Of a stretch of 64,000 bases of DNA, positions 45,920 through 57,760 are shown piece after piece. The stretch is from Isoetes taiwanensis (lineage: Eukaryota > Streptophyta > Lycopodiopsida > Isoetales > Isoetaceae). The position numbers were made by a program, and so were the translations under genes. The stretch covers positions 5,926,871-5,990,870 of the forward strand of contig JAJEKV010000010.1 of the NCBI GenBank assembly GCA_021234155.1, read 5' to 3'. Within the stretch, counting starts at the first letter, position 1. Every line of letters begins with the position of its first letter. The notes beneath the pieces were generated by a model. It saw only the letters and a program-made list of their open reading frames with translations. It ran no database searches and was not told where the DNA came from.

Positions 45920-47752
45920 TTCTCGGTCGTCCTTCTTGTCAGCGTGGAAGGAGAACCACTCGAGGTAGCAATCGCCAAAAGGATAGCATTTTCTAAGTGT
46001 AATACACGTATTGTGATAAAAGAGAAACTTGCCAAGACTAGAGATCCAAGAGAAAGAAGAGAGCTTGCCGTGGAAAGGAAATCTCACATGACAGCCCAAC
46101 TTTCTGCGAGGAGTCTCTCGGGTGGTGGAGAGCTTTGTCTCATCGATCTCGAACATGCCTTAACCATTATACATGATAAAATGGATCAGAATAAGGCGAT
46201 GGTTCCTCGTGCGGAGAAGCTAGCAAAATCTGTATGGAGGGGTGAGCGGTTGAAGGTGAGTCTTCTTGGTGCTCTCATGCATGGGCATGGTGTAGGTGCC
46301 TTGGGCCACTTCTCATTTGGACCCGGCACGATGATTCAATTTTCATGTGGGATCTTTAAATCATACCTTGAAAACACTAGAGAATCAATCGAGGACAACT
46401 GGGGTCATTTGAGAAATCTGAGATCATCGAGGGAAGCTCTTTGGGGTGGAGCAATTTTGAACACGGAAGCCCTTAGGACAAAAATGGTGAATGGCACTAG
46501 AAATGATTTTTCGCCTCCTATCAAGGGCCCCTCGATCTAGAAGAAGTTGCCTAGGAGGCTTTACTACTGACTAGACAATTGCTCGGGGACAAAACAAGAA
46601 CGGTATCTTTTCTCTTACTTGTCATACTTGGTGCGGTTAGGTGTCTTCGATCAGGTGCAACTGGGATTCATGATGGTTGGACACACCCACGATGACATAG
46701 ATGCCCTCTTTGGAAACTACTCTACTCTATTGAGAAGATCGGATGCATTGACTATTCGGAGCTTATGCAACTCTTGGTGGTGTAGTTCAAAGTCTCCTAC
46801 GCCCTACCTTGTGTATCGAGGTTCCCAACCTGGAAAGAATTCGTGAAAGGTTTTATCCACGATAAGAAGGACCGTTTATGTGGTCATTTGGAACCTCTAC
46901 TCTTCAAGTTCTGCATGAATGATGGATGGCCACTAATGTTCTACAAGATGAGGCCGGGGCATAGGGAGTGGCTACACGAAAAAGGGAATTAAAATGTGGA
47001 AGGAGGATGCCCAAGGCTTACCTATGATTCCTAGAGGGTCACCTAAGGTCGATGCGACCATATCGAGCTTGACGGATATAGGTGCCTTGAGAGCTTCAAT
47101 TGCCAAGTACATGATGCCTTTGGGCAGCTATTTCTAGAGCGGCGATAACTCATGGTCTCACACATATATGAATGAAGTTATTGACTCTTGGTCCACCTTG
47201 TTGCGAAGTGCTTGGGGCGTTCAGCCGGGAGAAGCTGTCATTCGAGGATTTACGGCCCAACACGAGACAAACTGCATTAGAAGAACCCGACAACTTATTG
47301 GTAGATGAACACATTGGTGCATCTCATTATGTCGGGCCTTTCTCGGTAGACCCAAGAACCTGTTGAAATATTCGACCCCTACCAAGATGTGAAGAAAGGA
47401 ATGCTCTTTGCCGATCGAGGCCACATGATAAGCGCAGGCGTGGATGGCCTTTGCGGAAGAGGACCCGATGAGGGACCCTAATCTCCCTCACTATGAAGAG
47501 GTGTTTGTTTCTTCGTTTGAGCTTTGTTGCCGGAAAAGGGTACCTCATATGCAATGCGGTATAGGGATTCTTTGGAGCAAGAATTGGAGACCGAATCCTA
47601 ATGACCCGCCACGCTACCAACATTTGAAAACGATAGACTATGGTTGGGCCGTAGGGACCAGGCCGTTGTCAGCGGTGATCCCCAGTAGTGTGGGGGCTCA
47701 GTTGCAAGAATTCGTGGTTAAAGAAGCTAACGACGAGGATGAAAACTCTTGA
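45920..47752 (+). pseudogene. Element 2 DDE-like transposase (DUF7869-type)
   Basis: VSRSSFLSAWKE, then a basic helical region (KLAKTRDPRERRELAVERKSH), KMDQNKAMVPRAEKLAKSVW and LLGALMHGHGVGALGHF. A stop and frame changes follow; LDNCSGTKQERYLF and VQLGFMMVGHTHDDIDALFG are readable near 46575-46710. Further on, HLEPLLFKF and KKGMLFADRGH parallel the C-terminus of the element 1 transposase. Many stops show this copy is dead. The last frame ends at 47752. Confidence 0.7.
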
Positions 47753-47905
47753 GGTATGCAATGCTCTTTTACATAATTACTATATCACACATGACATGCA
47801 GCTTACAATAGACTAGTTATTATTCATTAGGCTTTGTGTTTTTCATCTCAACACAAGAGCTCTTATACTATACAATGCCAAACAGGTGATTCATTCATCT
47901 TCACA

Positions 47906-47950
47906 TGTAGTAGTGATCCCTACATATCTGTAGTAGTGATCCCTGATATC
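47906..47950. repeat. Short tandem repeat TGTAGTAGTGATCCCT x2
   Basis: Two copies about 25 bases apart just downstream (minus sense) of the small ORF at 47958. Confidence 0.8.
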
Positions 47951-47957
47951 TCATAGC

Positions 47958-48149
47958 TCATGCGCTCTGGACAATCAGATGGATCATAACACGAATTGAC
48001 GCAGGGCAATGAATCTCAGCGCCCAAAGCTTTTCTTCGCGGGTAGGGATCAAGAAGAAGATGCCTGTCTAGGCAACCAACAAGATCTGACTGGCTCATTG
48101 AGCACTTGATTGCCTCAATGTGGTGAACTGAAGAAGGCAAAAAATCCAT
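47958..48149 (-). CDS. Small unknown ORF, copy A of a tandem pair
   Basis: 63 codons starting MDFLPSSVHHIEAIKCSMSQ. It aligns along its length with copy B (IKCSMSQSDLVGC / FKCYLSYNDLGEC; LLLDPYPRRKALG / IKLDPWLLSKADG; RVMIHLIV / RVKVHIYW). The 5' leader TTCATTCATCCCCCATGG and a TATAAAAG box about 45 bases upstream of the ATG are also shared. Function unknown; the stop comes earlier than in copy B. Confidence 0.5.
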   Translation of the reverse strand: MDFLPSSVHHIEAIKCSMSQSDLVGCLDRHLLLDPYPRRKALGAEIHCPASIRVMIHLIVQSA

Positions 48150-48509
48150 GGGGGATGAATGAAATTTAGCCCCGAAGTGAGAAGCTTTTATAGTGAAGTG
48201 GAATGATTGAGGTGAATTATTGGGGTAGACTTCGCCCCCATTATTGAACGTGTATCAGACTGTTGTATACGTACAAGAATAATACTTATTTCATACTAAT
48301 ATGCGTATGTTTGAAAACATGTTTGCTTGACGAATTTAGCTATGATTGAATTCAATGACAGCTTGCAGAAAAAGTGGAGGTGGGATAGCACATCGTTACA
48401 ATATACTCAGTTAAGGTACGTGATATTACATCCTTAATCAGAATGCTATTACATCCTTACTTAGTTATTAGGTACCCATGTCATTATTACATTATTAGCA
48501 GGTGCAGAT

Positions 48510-48752
48510 TCACTCGTCATCAACATCAAAGCTCGTGATGCCATTCAGCTCATAGATCTCCTGATCAGGAAGCCAGTAAATGTGGACCTTAACACGAGTG
48601 AGCTTCCTGCAAGCACTAGCAGGTCCATCAGCTTTAGATAAGAGCCATGGATCAAGCTTAATGCCATTTCTAGCGCATTCGCCCAGATCGTTGTAGCTCA
48701 AGTAACACTTGAAAGAGCGGATGTGCTCTGGACGAGGCATCGAGGAAGCCAT
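48510..48752 (-). CDS. Small unknown ORF, copy B of a tandem pair
   Basis: 80 codons starting MASSMPRPEHIRSFKCYLSY and ending in an acidic FDVDDE tail. A TATAAAAAC box (minus) about 45 bases upstream and the leader CATTCATCTTCCATGG support a real start. It is about 600 bases from copy A. It could be a host gene or cargo at the right side of element 2; no domain is recognised. Confidence 0.55.
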   Translation of the reverse strand: MASSMPRPEHIRSFKCYLSYNDLGECARNGIKLDPWLLSKADGPASACRKLTRVKVHIYWLPDQEIYELNGITSFDVDDE

Positions 48753-48929
48753 GGAAGATGAATGGCCTCTACCCCCTCGTCAAGCCGTTTTTATAGTGAA
48801 GTAAAATTATTTATGTGAATTATTGGTGTACAATGTAGGGCCATTATTGAGCTTCTACGAGTGTCATGTACACGTACAAGTATAACACAAAATTTGTATG
48901 TATATGTGTATGTTAATTACCTCATGTTT

Positions 48930-49700
48930 CTTGTGCTCGAGAAGTAGGTGAAAGTATTCGTGCTAGAGCAAATTAGGTGTGCTTAAAATTCTCAAAATGG
49001 GCTTATTTTCTCCAATTAATGAAATCGTGCTTTTATGGACTAGTAATGGGCAGGTACAGATCTCATTTTTTATTTTTATTTTTACCATGTCTTTTGCACT
49101 TTCCACGAGCTTGTTTTTGCATTGGTTTCACGTCCTTATAAACTTTCATAATGTGATTTTTTGGAGGACAACCTAGACTCGTATATAGCAATGCTATCCA
49201 TTTGTATAAATTCCCTAAAATAGATTTGTTATGATTATCGTTTGTTTCATCTTATCGTTTGTTTTGGGCCATTGATTTACATAATATTCTCATGAATATT
49301 CTTTCTGCTGCATTCCAGACCATCCACCAAGTCCATGATGGGGTCAAATCCCCATTTCCACCTCAGCATAAGATTTTGTAACCTTAGCAATAAGTCAAAA
49401 TACAAGTCAGTATAAAAACATCTCACAGAATAGCTCGTGAGGGGATTTGAACCCCAGTCAGCGAATTGAGCACAAAATAAGATGAACTCACATAAAACAA
49501 CAAAATTTGTAAGATTATGCAGAACCACAACATTTCCAAAGATGCAAGAAACCCCTTAAGCTAGAAATGGAAACTTCAACAGAAGCATTTGGATGGAATC
49601 ATGGTGGCAGGAGTATCTACATGTGATCTTACCTTATTCTGCATGCAAACCTGCCCAACATGAGGTAGCAAGCCATAGATGTGCCTGCGAAACTGCACAA
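48930..49700. other. AT-rich spacer with a box-B-like palindrome
   Basis: GGGGTTCAAATCCCC (minus strand, about 49438-49452) and GGGGTCAAATCCCC (plus, about 49343) are present. They may be ends of a decayed tRNA-derived SINE. No gene. Confidence 0.4.
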
Positions 49701-49927
49701 GCAAACAACTCAAACATTTTAAATGTTACATTATAGCCATAAATTCCTTACCCATTTCCCTGGTTTTTCACGTCCTGCCCATTCACATCAGACCTTACTC
49801 CTGTCCACATGCTGCCTGTGTTTGTGCTGCTTATTCCTTTGGGAGGAAACATGTGTGAATATGATTCTGAGCCCATCATCAATAGGAGGATAATTGCAAA
49901 GGAATAGCTTGAAGACCCCAATGCCAT
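49660..49927 (-). CDS. Candidate small secreted protein gene (low confidence)
   Basis: From the ATG at 49927 the minus strand encodes MALGSSSYSFAIILLLMMGS, a good signal-peptide-like start, then about 38 polar residues (..TNTGSMWTGVRSDVNGQ). The frame ends in TAA, but that stop overlaps a donor-like GG|GTAAGG at about 49755. A TTTGCTTGTGCAG acceptor and GTAAGATC donor frame a possible next exon. No family recognised, and not CLE- or CEP-like. Confidence 0.3.
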
Positions 49928-50169
49928 ACTCACAGCTTTCGAAATTCAGAGTGCCTATGTATAGGTGGAAAGGTCTTCAGGGGAACCACGCTGCCGGATG
50001 ACGTCCCTGTTCACCATTCGGGAACTCCAAGACAAGCTGTAAGGGCAACCTTCCGGCTCAAATTCCTTCTCAAAGAAGCATACAACGCACATATTCTGCA
50101 CAAGTTTATTGGTGCTCACAACCGTCAACAGCAATTTTCTTGCCTGAGATCCATGTACTATTATCATAA

Positions 50170-50587
50170 AGGCAGGTGTAAAGCAGCTCCTAATGTCCTT
50201 CTAGACATAATCCAAGTTCCCCTTGATGAATTATTGCTGCTTACTCCATCCCGGTGCGAGATCAATTGGATTGCCCCCCTCCCCCCCCCGCCATGCCTCT
50301 CACCGCCACCCACTCCTTCCCTGATCTACCTGCTATCCCGGCTTCCCTTTTAAATCTGTCTTCCCTTCCGATCCAATCCACCCCCCCTTCTCAGAATTCT
50401 ACTCTGGCAAGTGGTATTTGGCTATGAAGTTGAGGTCTTCAATGCAGAAGAGGACAGATCAGTTTGCCAGAAATGGCTTTTGATTTTGGTTTAGATTGCA
50501 TTCAGCTACTTTCTATTTGGGCTCTGAGCCTTTTCTATATTTGTATGTTTTTAAATTATGATTAATATCAAATCCTTCCTTTTCCTC

Positions 50588-50620
<33 letters not shown>

Positions 50621-52310
50621 ATATAGAGGAAACTTTATTCTGTAAGGAATAGGCCAAGAACCCCAAATAACTAGACTGTGGTGCTTTCTAAATCTGACTA
50701 TCAAAGGAATAAGAAACTTCAATTTCACATTACTGCAAACACTTGAAATTCCAGACCAGAACTTACCGCCTTCTAGAAGCCTCGAATTTGCTGCAATAAT
50801 TGCAGCCCATGTGCAAGGGCCTCACTCTCCAATTGTTTTAAATCCCTGATTTGCCTCACATTAAGCTTCATGGCAACTGAAGCTATTCTGCACATGCTAA
50901 CAACAACCTGCAACTGAATTCAACCCAGCCCACTAACCACATAGAACTTGTTGCCTTCTGCAACTTGCAAGTCTCCTGGAATAATTGGAGCCCATGTGGA
51001 AGGGCCTCGCTTGGCACCTACTTCAAATGATAAGATGAACCTGCACATGAATTAAGAGCAGCAAAATGAAGAGCAAGTAAGAATACAGCCTGCACTCTAT
51101 AGACAGAAAGGAAATCAAATTTCAGGAATTGAATTGGAACACTAGACAACTCCTATCGTAGGAAGTTCTAGAAAGCTTGAACAAAAGCACAGCAAGAAGT
51201 CGCACCGAACAAAGAAAAAGGCTCAAAATCCCTCAGAAGGTGCCCTTTCTTTGCTATATATCTGCCATCTGAATAATACAGTGTTGTCTATGGGAGAAGC
51301 CGAAATAACAAAGGAATAGAATAGTTGGATGTCAGCCAGGAACATCTTAAACTAAACAACACAGAGAGGAAAAAAATAAATGAACCGCCCTTTAGGCCCT
51401 TTCGGCCTTTCAGACCCATTCATCCCTTTCTCCACTCTGCTGCTCCACCACCATCGCTTTCAGGCCATTGCCACTCCGCTGCTCCACCGCTATCGCCAGC
51501 GCTTCCCTAAAATAACCTCAAAACTAAACGATTCAACCTAAGATTATTTTACCGACACTCAAAACCCTAGAGTCATATGGCGTCAAAACTCGCCCTCCAG
51601 CTCAGACTTTTACGGTTTTTCTATACAATACCTCTACATAACCATAGAAATCTTAAGTTAGAAATATACTATTTCACAATTGCGCCACTTTATTGAAAAT
51701 AGAAGTAAAAGTCAAAACATTAAATTCAAACTCAACAAACATTTTTCTATGATGGAGGACCTCGTGAACCACTTATATACCAAATTTGAACTCAAAATTG
51801 ATCTCCTTCTAAAAGAAGTTGTTTTTATATCGCAACTACTTTTTGGGAACCAGTACTGGTTCTCAGAAGGCATAGGACAGTTCTGACCCTATCATGTTTG
51901 AATTGCTCTATCTTCCTTTACAGACTTCGAATTGAGATGTGGTTTTTTGTACCTTGCTCTATATCTCGTGTAGAAAAATAACATTATAACAAAAAAAAAA
52001 AATCAAAAAATATTTTCATTAGGACAGTTTTACTTTGTGTGAACATGAAGCTTTTGTACTTGACCCCCTTGGGTTTGCTAGAGCATAACTCACAAGAATG
52101 GGAGCTGATACATTTTTATGTATTTTTCATGTGAAGCATGACTGCCATATATGAACTCCTAGGAAGGGTTTGGCGAGTTTTTGTGTTTTTTATTTTATAT
52201 GATTTATTTTTGTGAACCTTCAAAATGCCCTTTAATGGTCCATCATGGGACAGCTCTAGTGTTAATGAAAAATCAGTCCTAACCTCTTGCTCACTGAAAT
52301 ATCGTCAATA
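50170..52310. other. Spacer without recognisable gene
   Basis: Contains a C/CT-rich tract (about 50270-50400), a run of about 27 A (50589-50615) possibly marking a retroposed 3' end, and a CCACC/GCTGCTCCACC-rich stretch near 51440-51500. No coding signal. Confidence 0.45.
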
Positions 52311-52319
52311 TGATAGCTT

Positions 52320-52415
52320 CTTTAACATGGATTGAATTGAATTGGCTTGACTTTCATCCTCCATGGAGACCAAAAAGTCTATGGAACCCAATACAAAAAG
52401 AGTAGGCAAGCCCAT
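52320..52415 (-). mobile_element. LINE 3'-end remnant
   Basis: The minus strand matches the end of the LINE relics at 57460-57750 and 58690-58760: a TATTGGGTTCCATAGAC..TTGGTCTCCATGG..GATGAAA pattern followed by an AATTCAATTCAA tail. Confidence 0.5.
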
Positions 52416-53273
52416 TATTGTTTAGGATCAATTGTAGTTGTGGATTTCTATTCTTTACCATTTTTATGGTCAATCGTCATCAAATATTGTATATTTGTTC
52501 TTTTTGTTTGAATTGCAAAATTGCCCCTTTTTTTCATCTACTCAGAGGTTCATACTCTTAATGAATTGCAACTTGTCTTGCCCATGTGCATCTTTATATT
52601 GTGCTCTTTTTATCTTGCATTCTTCAATGAACCATCCAATACAAGGCAAATCCCTTGCTACCTGAAGCATAGTACTCTCTTCAGCCCCTAGCACCAAAGG
52701 TCAAGCCCTCAATTTTTGGAATTGGAATTTATTTTTGGGATAGGGATGAGTTTCAAATATATTAGTGAAATTAGCAAGGCATAAGTTCCAGGAAATAACA
52801 TGAGTTTCGGGCATATGCTAAAGAATATTGTACAATCCCCAGAAACGAATGGTCCCTACAGCTTTGCTATTAGTAACCTTTTCATTGGTCATTTTAATAA
52901 AATTACTTACATCATGTTAATTAAACTTACTTGTGCCTGTAATGGCAACTTTTAGCATTATTATGAAGCTTGATTCTTCAAAACCACTCTTGATTGGAAT
53001 TGCTATTAGCTACTTTTGAAAAACTGAACATGTCAAGGAAGCAAAAATCCACAAGAAAATGGACTCTGGCTATTATTGCAGAAGAAACTTCACTTCGTGA
53101 TGTAAGTAGGCTAAAAGAACTTTTCAAAATATGGAGATTCTGAGGTGGTCATCAGCCACTCTACAGTTTAGAAGAATGTAATACGAGCCCTTTTCTATGA
53201 CAGATTCAAAAAATCAGGGCTATTGTGAGGAGGACATCATCATCCTTATGATGTATATTCACATGGCAAAATT

Positions 53274-55872
53274 TCAAGCTATAACTATCTTGGTCTTTGC
53301 CAGCTCGACTAAGTATTTGGGTGGCACCTTCTCTTCCTCAAGCTGCTTCAACTTCTCTTTTCTTATATCTTCTAACCTCTGCTTCTCAGCCTTCAGTCTT
53401 AACCTTGCTCTCTCCCCTTCCTCTAACTTCTCCTTGAGTTCTCTTTCTTTCTTCTCTCTATTGAATCTAATTTGCCCAAGGATCTCATTTCTGTGATGAA
53501 TGCGCCACTTATGTTGTTTTTCTTCATCTGCCTTCAACTTTTCTACAAAGTCCTTCTGCTTCTTAATCGACTTGACAAAGTCAATGTGTGCTATTGTTGC
53601 CTCATCTGCAAGCCGTTTCACTTTCAACATCTTCTGCTGCTCTCTAGCCTCAGCAAGATCTTCATTCATCTTCTGTAACCGTTCTGCCTCTGCCTTCTCC
53701 TTTGCTCTCCAATTCTTTTCAACTTGTTCCATCACCCTCTGAGCTCTTAGTTCATCCAATGCTGCTTGCTTGTCTGTAGCTTTCTCTTGCATTGCCAATA
53801 ACCTAGCTGCTTCTTTCTCCCTCTGCCTCCTCACTCTTGCTTGTTCCTCAAAATACTCTTCCTCTCTCAAGGCCTTCATGCGCATATATGCATCTATTTT
53901 TGCTTGCTCTTGTTTCTCCAGTATTTTCATCTGTCTCTTACTTTCAAGGTTCTCCTCATTTGCTTTCATGAGTTCAGCAAATAACTTCCTGCTATCTTCT
54001 TCCTTCTTCTGAGCCTTCCTGATGTCCTCTTGGATATGGCGTTCTGCTTCTTTGCGTATAAGCTTTCCTTCTAGGTCCTTGAGCTCATCGGCAATCTTCC
54101 TCTCGGTTTCTCGTTCCTGTCAAATAAAGGATAAGTACTTTTCTTAACTGGACCAGGTTTCGTCATCACCTCTATTTGACTCCTGAGAACAGTTGCTCCA
54201 GCCATTCGTAATGCTGCCTTCCTTGCCTCTTGCTCGTCAGCTAATTTGTTTTCTTTGTTTAACTTGGCTATCATTTGTAAATGTGCCTTCGTATTCTCCT
54301 TCTTTACCTCCTCAAGTCTCTCTGCCTACGACAACAATTTGGTGAAGTATAATACATCTTGGAACATTTAATTTTGAAAGCTATTCTGACCATGTAACAC
54401 ACCTTATCATTCTTTTGACCATCTCTGACTGCCACACACCTTGCATATAACATCATCCCATTCATCCTTTTAACTTGATCCAATGCTTCTTCTTTTTGTT
54501 TTGCAGATTTAGCAAGAAGCCTGCATATTCGAGTGTGAAATTGCATGTCAAGCTGTAAGATATGAATTCGCACCTAAACTTGTTCTCTTTCTTATCTCCT
54601 ATTATCAGACTCACATTGCATCTGTTTCTCTTTTAATCTTCTCAGATTCTGTAAGATTGCTAGTCTTCTTTTTCCGCTCCTCTTCCAACTGGAATTTGGA
54701 AAGATCAATTTATTCGAAATCATAATCTTAGCATTACTCTCTTAGCTAAATTCATTTCTACCTTTAACATATGTGCCTTCCTTTGACTGGCTATGGTAGA
54801 ATTCCGCATAAACTCATCTTCCTTCTCCTTATGCATACGAGCTATATCTTGTGAAGATAAAATGACGGAAGTCGTCTTTGTTCATGGATTCAAAACAATT
54901 TAAAGACTACTCAGATTCCATGCCTAAACAATGAGCAATGCCTTGCTTTTCCAATACTAAAGCCAATTATATAGGGGTAAACATATACCTTTATCCGATT
55001 GATATCATGGGTACTGACAAGAACAGTATCTGTGTCCTCCTTTATGTTCCTAAAAACATCCCTATCCTTGGTGCTCTGCATGCAAAGGAGATGTGTCACT
55101 TACAATACCGAGTCAACAGAACAATTGCTAAGAAAGACAACCTTTAGTGTACTGACTACAGCTGAATCAGCAATTGTCTTGCTCCCAATTCGATTGACAC
55201 ACATTGTTCCCTTACTTGCAGTTGAATCAGCATTTACCGGGTGCTTAAAGGAAAACAAAAAAACAAAACAATAGTAAAAAGCAAAAGAAAGACATCTCTA
55301 AAATTACGAAAAGACCAAGAGGAGTCGAACCCCCTGTGGAGTCCCCATGCTTTCTTTATGTCTAGTATAATTTTCATCGTCATAGAAAAAGATGACTATT
55401 TTACAGTAAAAGATTTGCTTCGCAATGGCCAAACTTCATTGCTATTTGAAACAGCATAGGTTGGAACATCCCATACATATGCAACGCATTAAAGAAAAAG
55501 TGGATGCACTGATAATGCATGCACAATTTCAAATTTAATTTTTACAAACATTGAGAGCAATGTAGCTAATGAAATGCTTGTGACTATCATTACAAATTCT
55601 GCTATATATTCTTCCTTGCAATGATTTGTCTTATCTTCTGTCACAAGATTTGGTTATGCCATTGTATGAGGTAACACCATAATTAGTAAGATTTTATAAA
55701 CATACTGGAACAACAGTGGTATGGTCATAAACATACTGGAACAACAGTGGTATGTCCTTACCTCTTCTAATCTGCATGATTGGATGCCACAAGACCTCTC
55801 GGTAATAGGCCTATTATCTAGATATCGACTCCTTGCAGGCACAGCATGCAACTTTGTTTCGACAGCTGCCAT
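53274..55872 (-). CDS. CFAP45: Cilia- and flagella-associated protein 45 (CFAP45/CCDC19-like)
   Basis: Eight minus-strand exons with matching phases: 55762-55872 (MAAVETKLHAVPARSRY), 55142-55243, 54989-55075 (..THDINRIK), 54762-54875 (QDIARMHKEKEDEFMRN), 54615-54688, 54403-54520 (KRMNGMMLYARCVAVRDGQ), 54170-54325 and 53274-54116. The product is about 530 residues, close to animal and algal CFAP45, and almost wholly coiled coil. The last exon holds the family core (REEEYFEEQARVRRQREKEA, LAMQEKATDKQAALDELRAQ) and the C-terminus ..EEEKVPPKYLVELAK. Known family members are inner-lumen proteins of axonemal doublet microtubules. Introns are 53 to 518 bases. Two donors (GTTGTC after exon 2, GTGATG after exon 7) are weak. 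No stop or frameshift seen. Confidence 0.88.
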
Positions 55873-56790
55873 GGTCTAATCTTCACTGGTAGTAAATACA
55901 GTTGAAAAGGACTGATCCTGCTATGACCATTTTGACCTGAAATAACTGATTTGAGTAATGCAAACTAGTAATGCACAAACGGATTAAACCATCCAAAGTG
56001 CAGTAACAAGCAAAATATATACAAATGGATAAATACATTTCAAGGAGTGGTATACATGCAAGATACAACATGAGCTCAAAAGACCTCTTCTACGCATGCA
56101 TCCAAGATACCTTTGAGATAACCAAAACATGCTTACAAGTTATCCCTAACGATGTTTCAGATTTACATAAATTTTGTAAGGCAAGTTTACTGCATGGTCT
56201 GGTCATTGTCAAGTAGAGAAGACTTAGGGCCTTCTGCACTGTAAACAGACATGGAACAGCCCTGCAATCCTGCATATTTTTTTCTGATGAGTGAACTTTG
56301 ATACCTGTAGTCGCATATGCTGCTGTGTGGTAAAAACGTAAGCACCCCAACTCCGTCATCTCAAAAGTAATGGAAAGTTCGCCTATGCAGATGTTAAAAC
56401 CCATAATCCGAGCCTTTGTTCTTGACTCTCGTTTAATTTTCATATGTATGCGTTCCTTTCGTTTCTTTCCTAGTTTCTCCTATGAAATCTATTGTACCCA
56501 TTTGGCACAGCAAATCAAGGAATGACTGATCTGTGTAACTAGTGTGCAACAGTGTTAAATAGTTCAATAGTTGATATATCAATGATTAATTGCTATTTGC
56601 CGATATCATATCATAAAGAAGAGGTATTGCAGATTTTGTTATTTCCATCTCTGAGCTCATGCCATGTGTCATGCATGAAATCCCAGAATCTCGCCAGACC
56701 TCTTCCCGTGGACGTAAAAATTCATCCTTTACATGTGTGTCAGCCGAGCTGATCATCCGACCTTAAACTTATATTTTTCCTTTCTGGCTC
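55873..56790. other. Upstream region of the CFAP45-like gene
   Basis: No further exon is recognised. The minus-strand ORF 56090-56443 lacks motifs. The promoter of the CFAP45-like gene should lie here, but no clear TATA box is evident. Confidence 0.4.
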
Positions 56791-56799
56791 AGGCTCTCT

Positions 56800-57760
56800 A
56801 AGTCCACTCTACGGTTCGTACCCAATTCTTGCCTCTACAAGATTTTTGCATCTACATTGTGCTGCTTCGAAGCGAAGCATACTCTATTGCGTGAAGATGG
56901 TGAACATGGAGACACCGATTTTCGATTTGGCCTACTCATTGGCCATGGGTCCACAGCATCTTAAAGCATGTTGGAAGGAGAAATGCGCAGGTTGGTTCTC
57001 CAAATGGAATGTCCAAGAGCATGATTATGTACAGGTGCAGAATAATGAAGATCACAATCACTTTGAAGTAGTATACCAACACATGCTTTCTTGGTAAGCT
57101 TTGGGATGCCAATGCCTTGGAAAAGGTCAAAATAGCACAAATAAAAGCCAGATTAATTTTACAGTTGCATGTGGCTTCCACAGTACCTATTAGCATATTT
57201 GCCTATGAAGAGGCATAGAACAATTGCATCTATTCATACTGTTGTACACTGCCTCAGAATTGGAACATGTAAATGGGGTTGAAACATGCAGATGGGGTTG
57301 TGAGGAGTATGAAAACAGGATATGTCAATGTTGCCATATGGGAGCCATTGAAGATAAATGCACCCCTCATATTTGCCCGGCATTTGCAGTTATTCGAGCA
57401 CGATATGTTAGCCTGATTACACCTAATCAGCCGCTACATTTGCTTTTGCGGATGCCTTTGGGTCCCATAGGCCAGTTGGTCTCCGTGGACGATAAAATCA
57501 TATTCTATTCTTCAAATTGGCACTATCATCCTTTTTTATACGTTTTTAACAAGCAGGATGAAAGAAATCCTACGTCATCATATTGATATCTACAAATGTA
57601 CAGATGTACAGTTCTCGGCAACTTTACAACTGTTAAGGTTTTTTCTTTAAAGACCCTTCGGGGTGGGATTTTTAATTAAGCAGTAATGGATTTGTTATGC
57701 TCTTTTTATAGTGAATCCTAGCAACCGTTTAGTCTCCTTCGATTATAAAAGCCAATTCAA
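56800..57760 (+). pseudogene. LINE ORF2 C-terminal relic (plus strand)
   Basis: Fragments in several frames: ..LAYSLAMGPQHLKACWKEK.., then ENRICQCCHMGAIEDKCTPH..CPAF with the zinc pattern C-x-x-C..H..C, and PLGPIGQLVSVDDKIIF. The tail TCAATTCAATTCAT near 57755 matches the other LINE ends here. It closely resembles the relic at 58690-59140 in opposite orientation. Confidence 0.6.

Larger units (their letters stand above)
39184..47752 (+). mobile_element. Element 2: second ParB-methyltransferase/transposase DNA transposon (core)
   Basis: Same divergent layout as element 1: a ParB-MTase on the minus strand (39184-42235), a GHTHxxID transposase on the plus strand (about 45920-47752), and a family of palindromes in an intron and between the genes. 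The proteins are clearly homologous but far diverged, and the palindrome is unrelated in sequence. Terminal repeats and target duplication were not found, so the limits given are those of recognisable coding sequence only. Confidence 0.75.

Noticed and set aside
53472-54012. Plus-strand ORFs rich in S, L, F and C over the CFAP45 exons
   Set aside because: Antisense shadows of the charged coiled-coil coding sequence.
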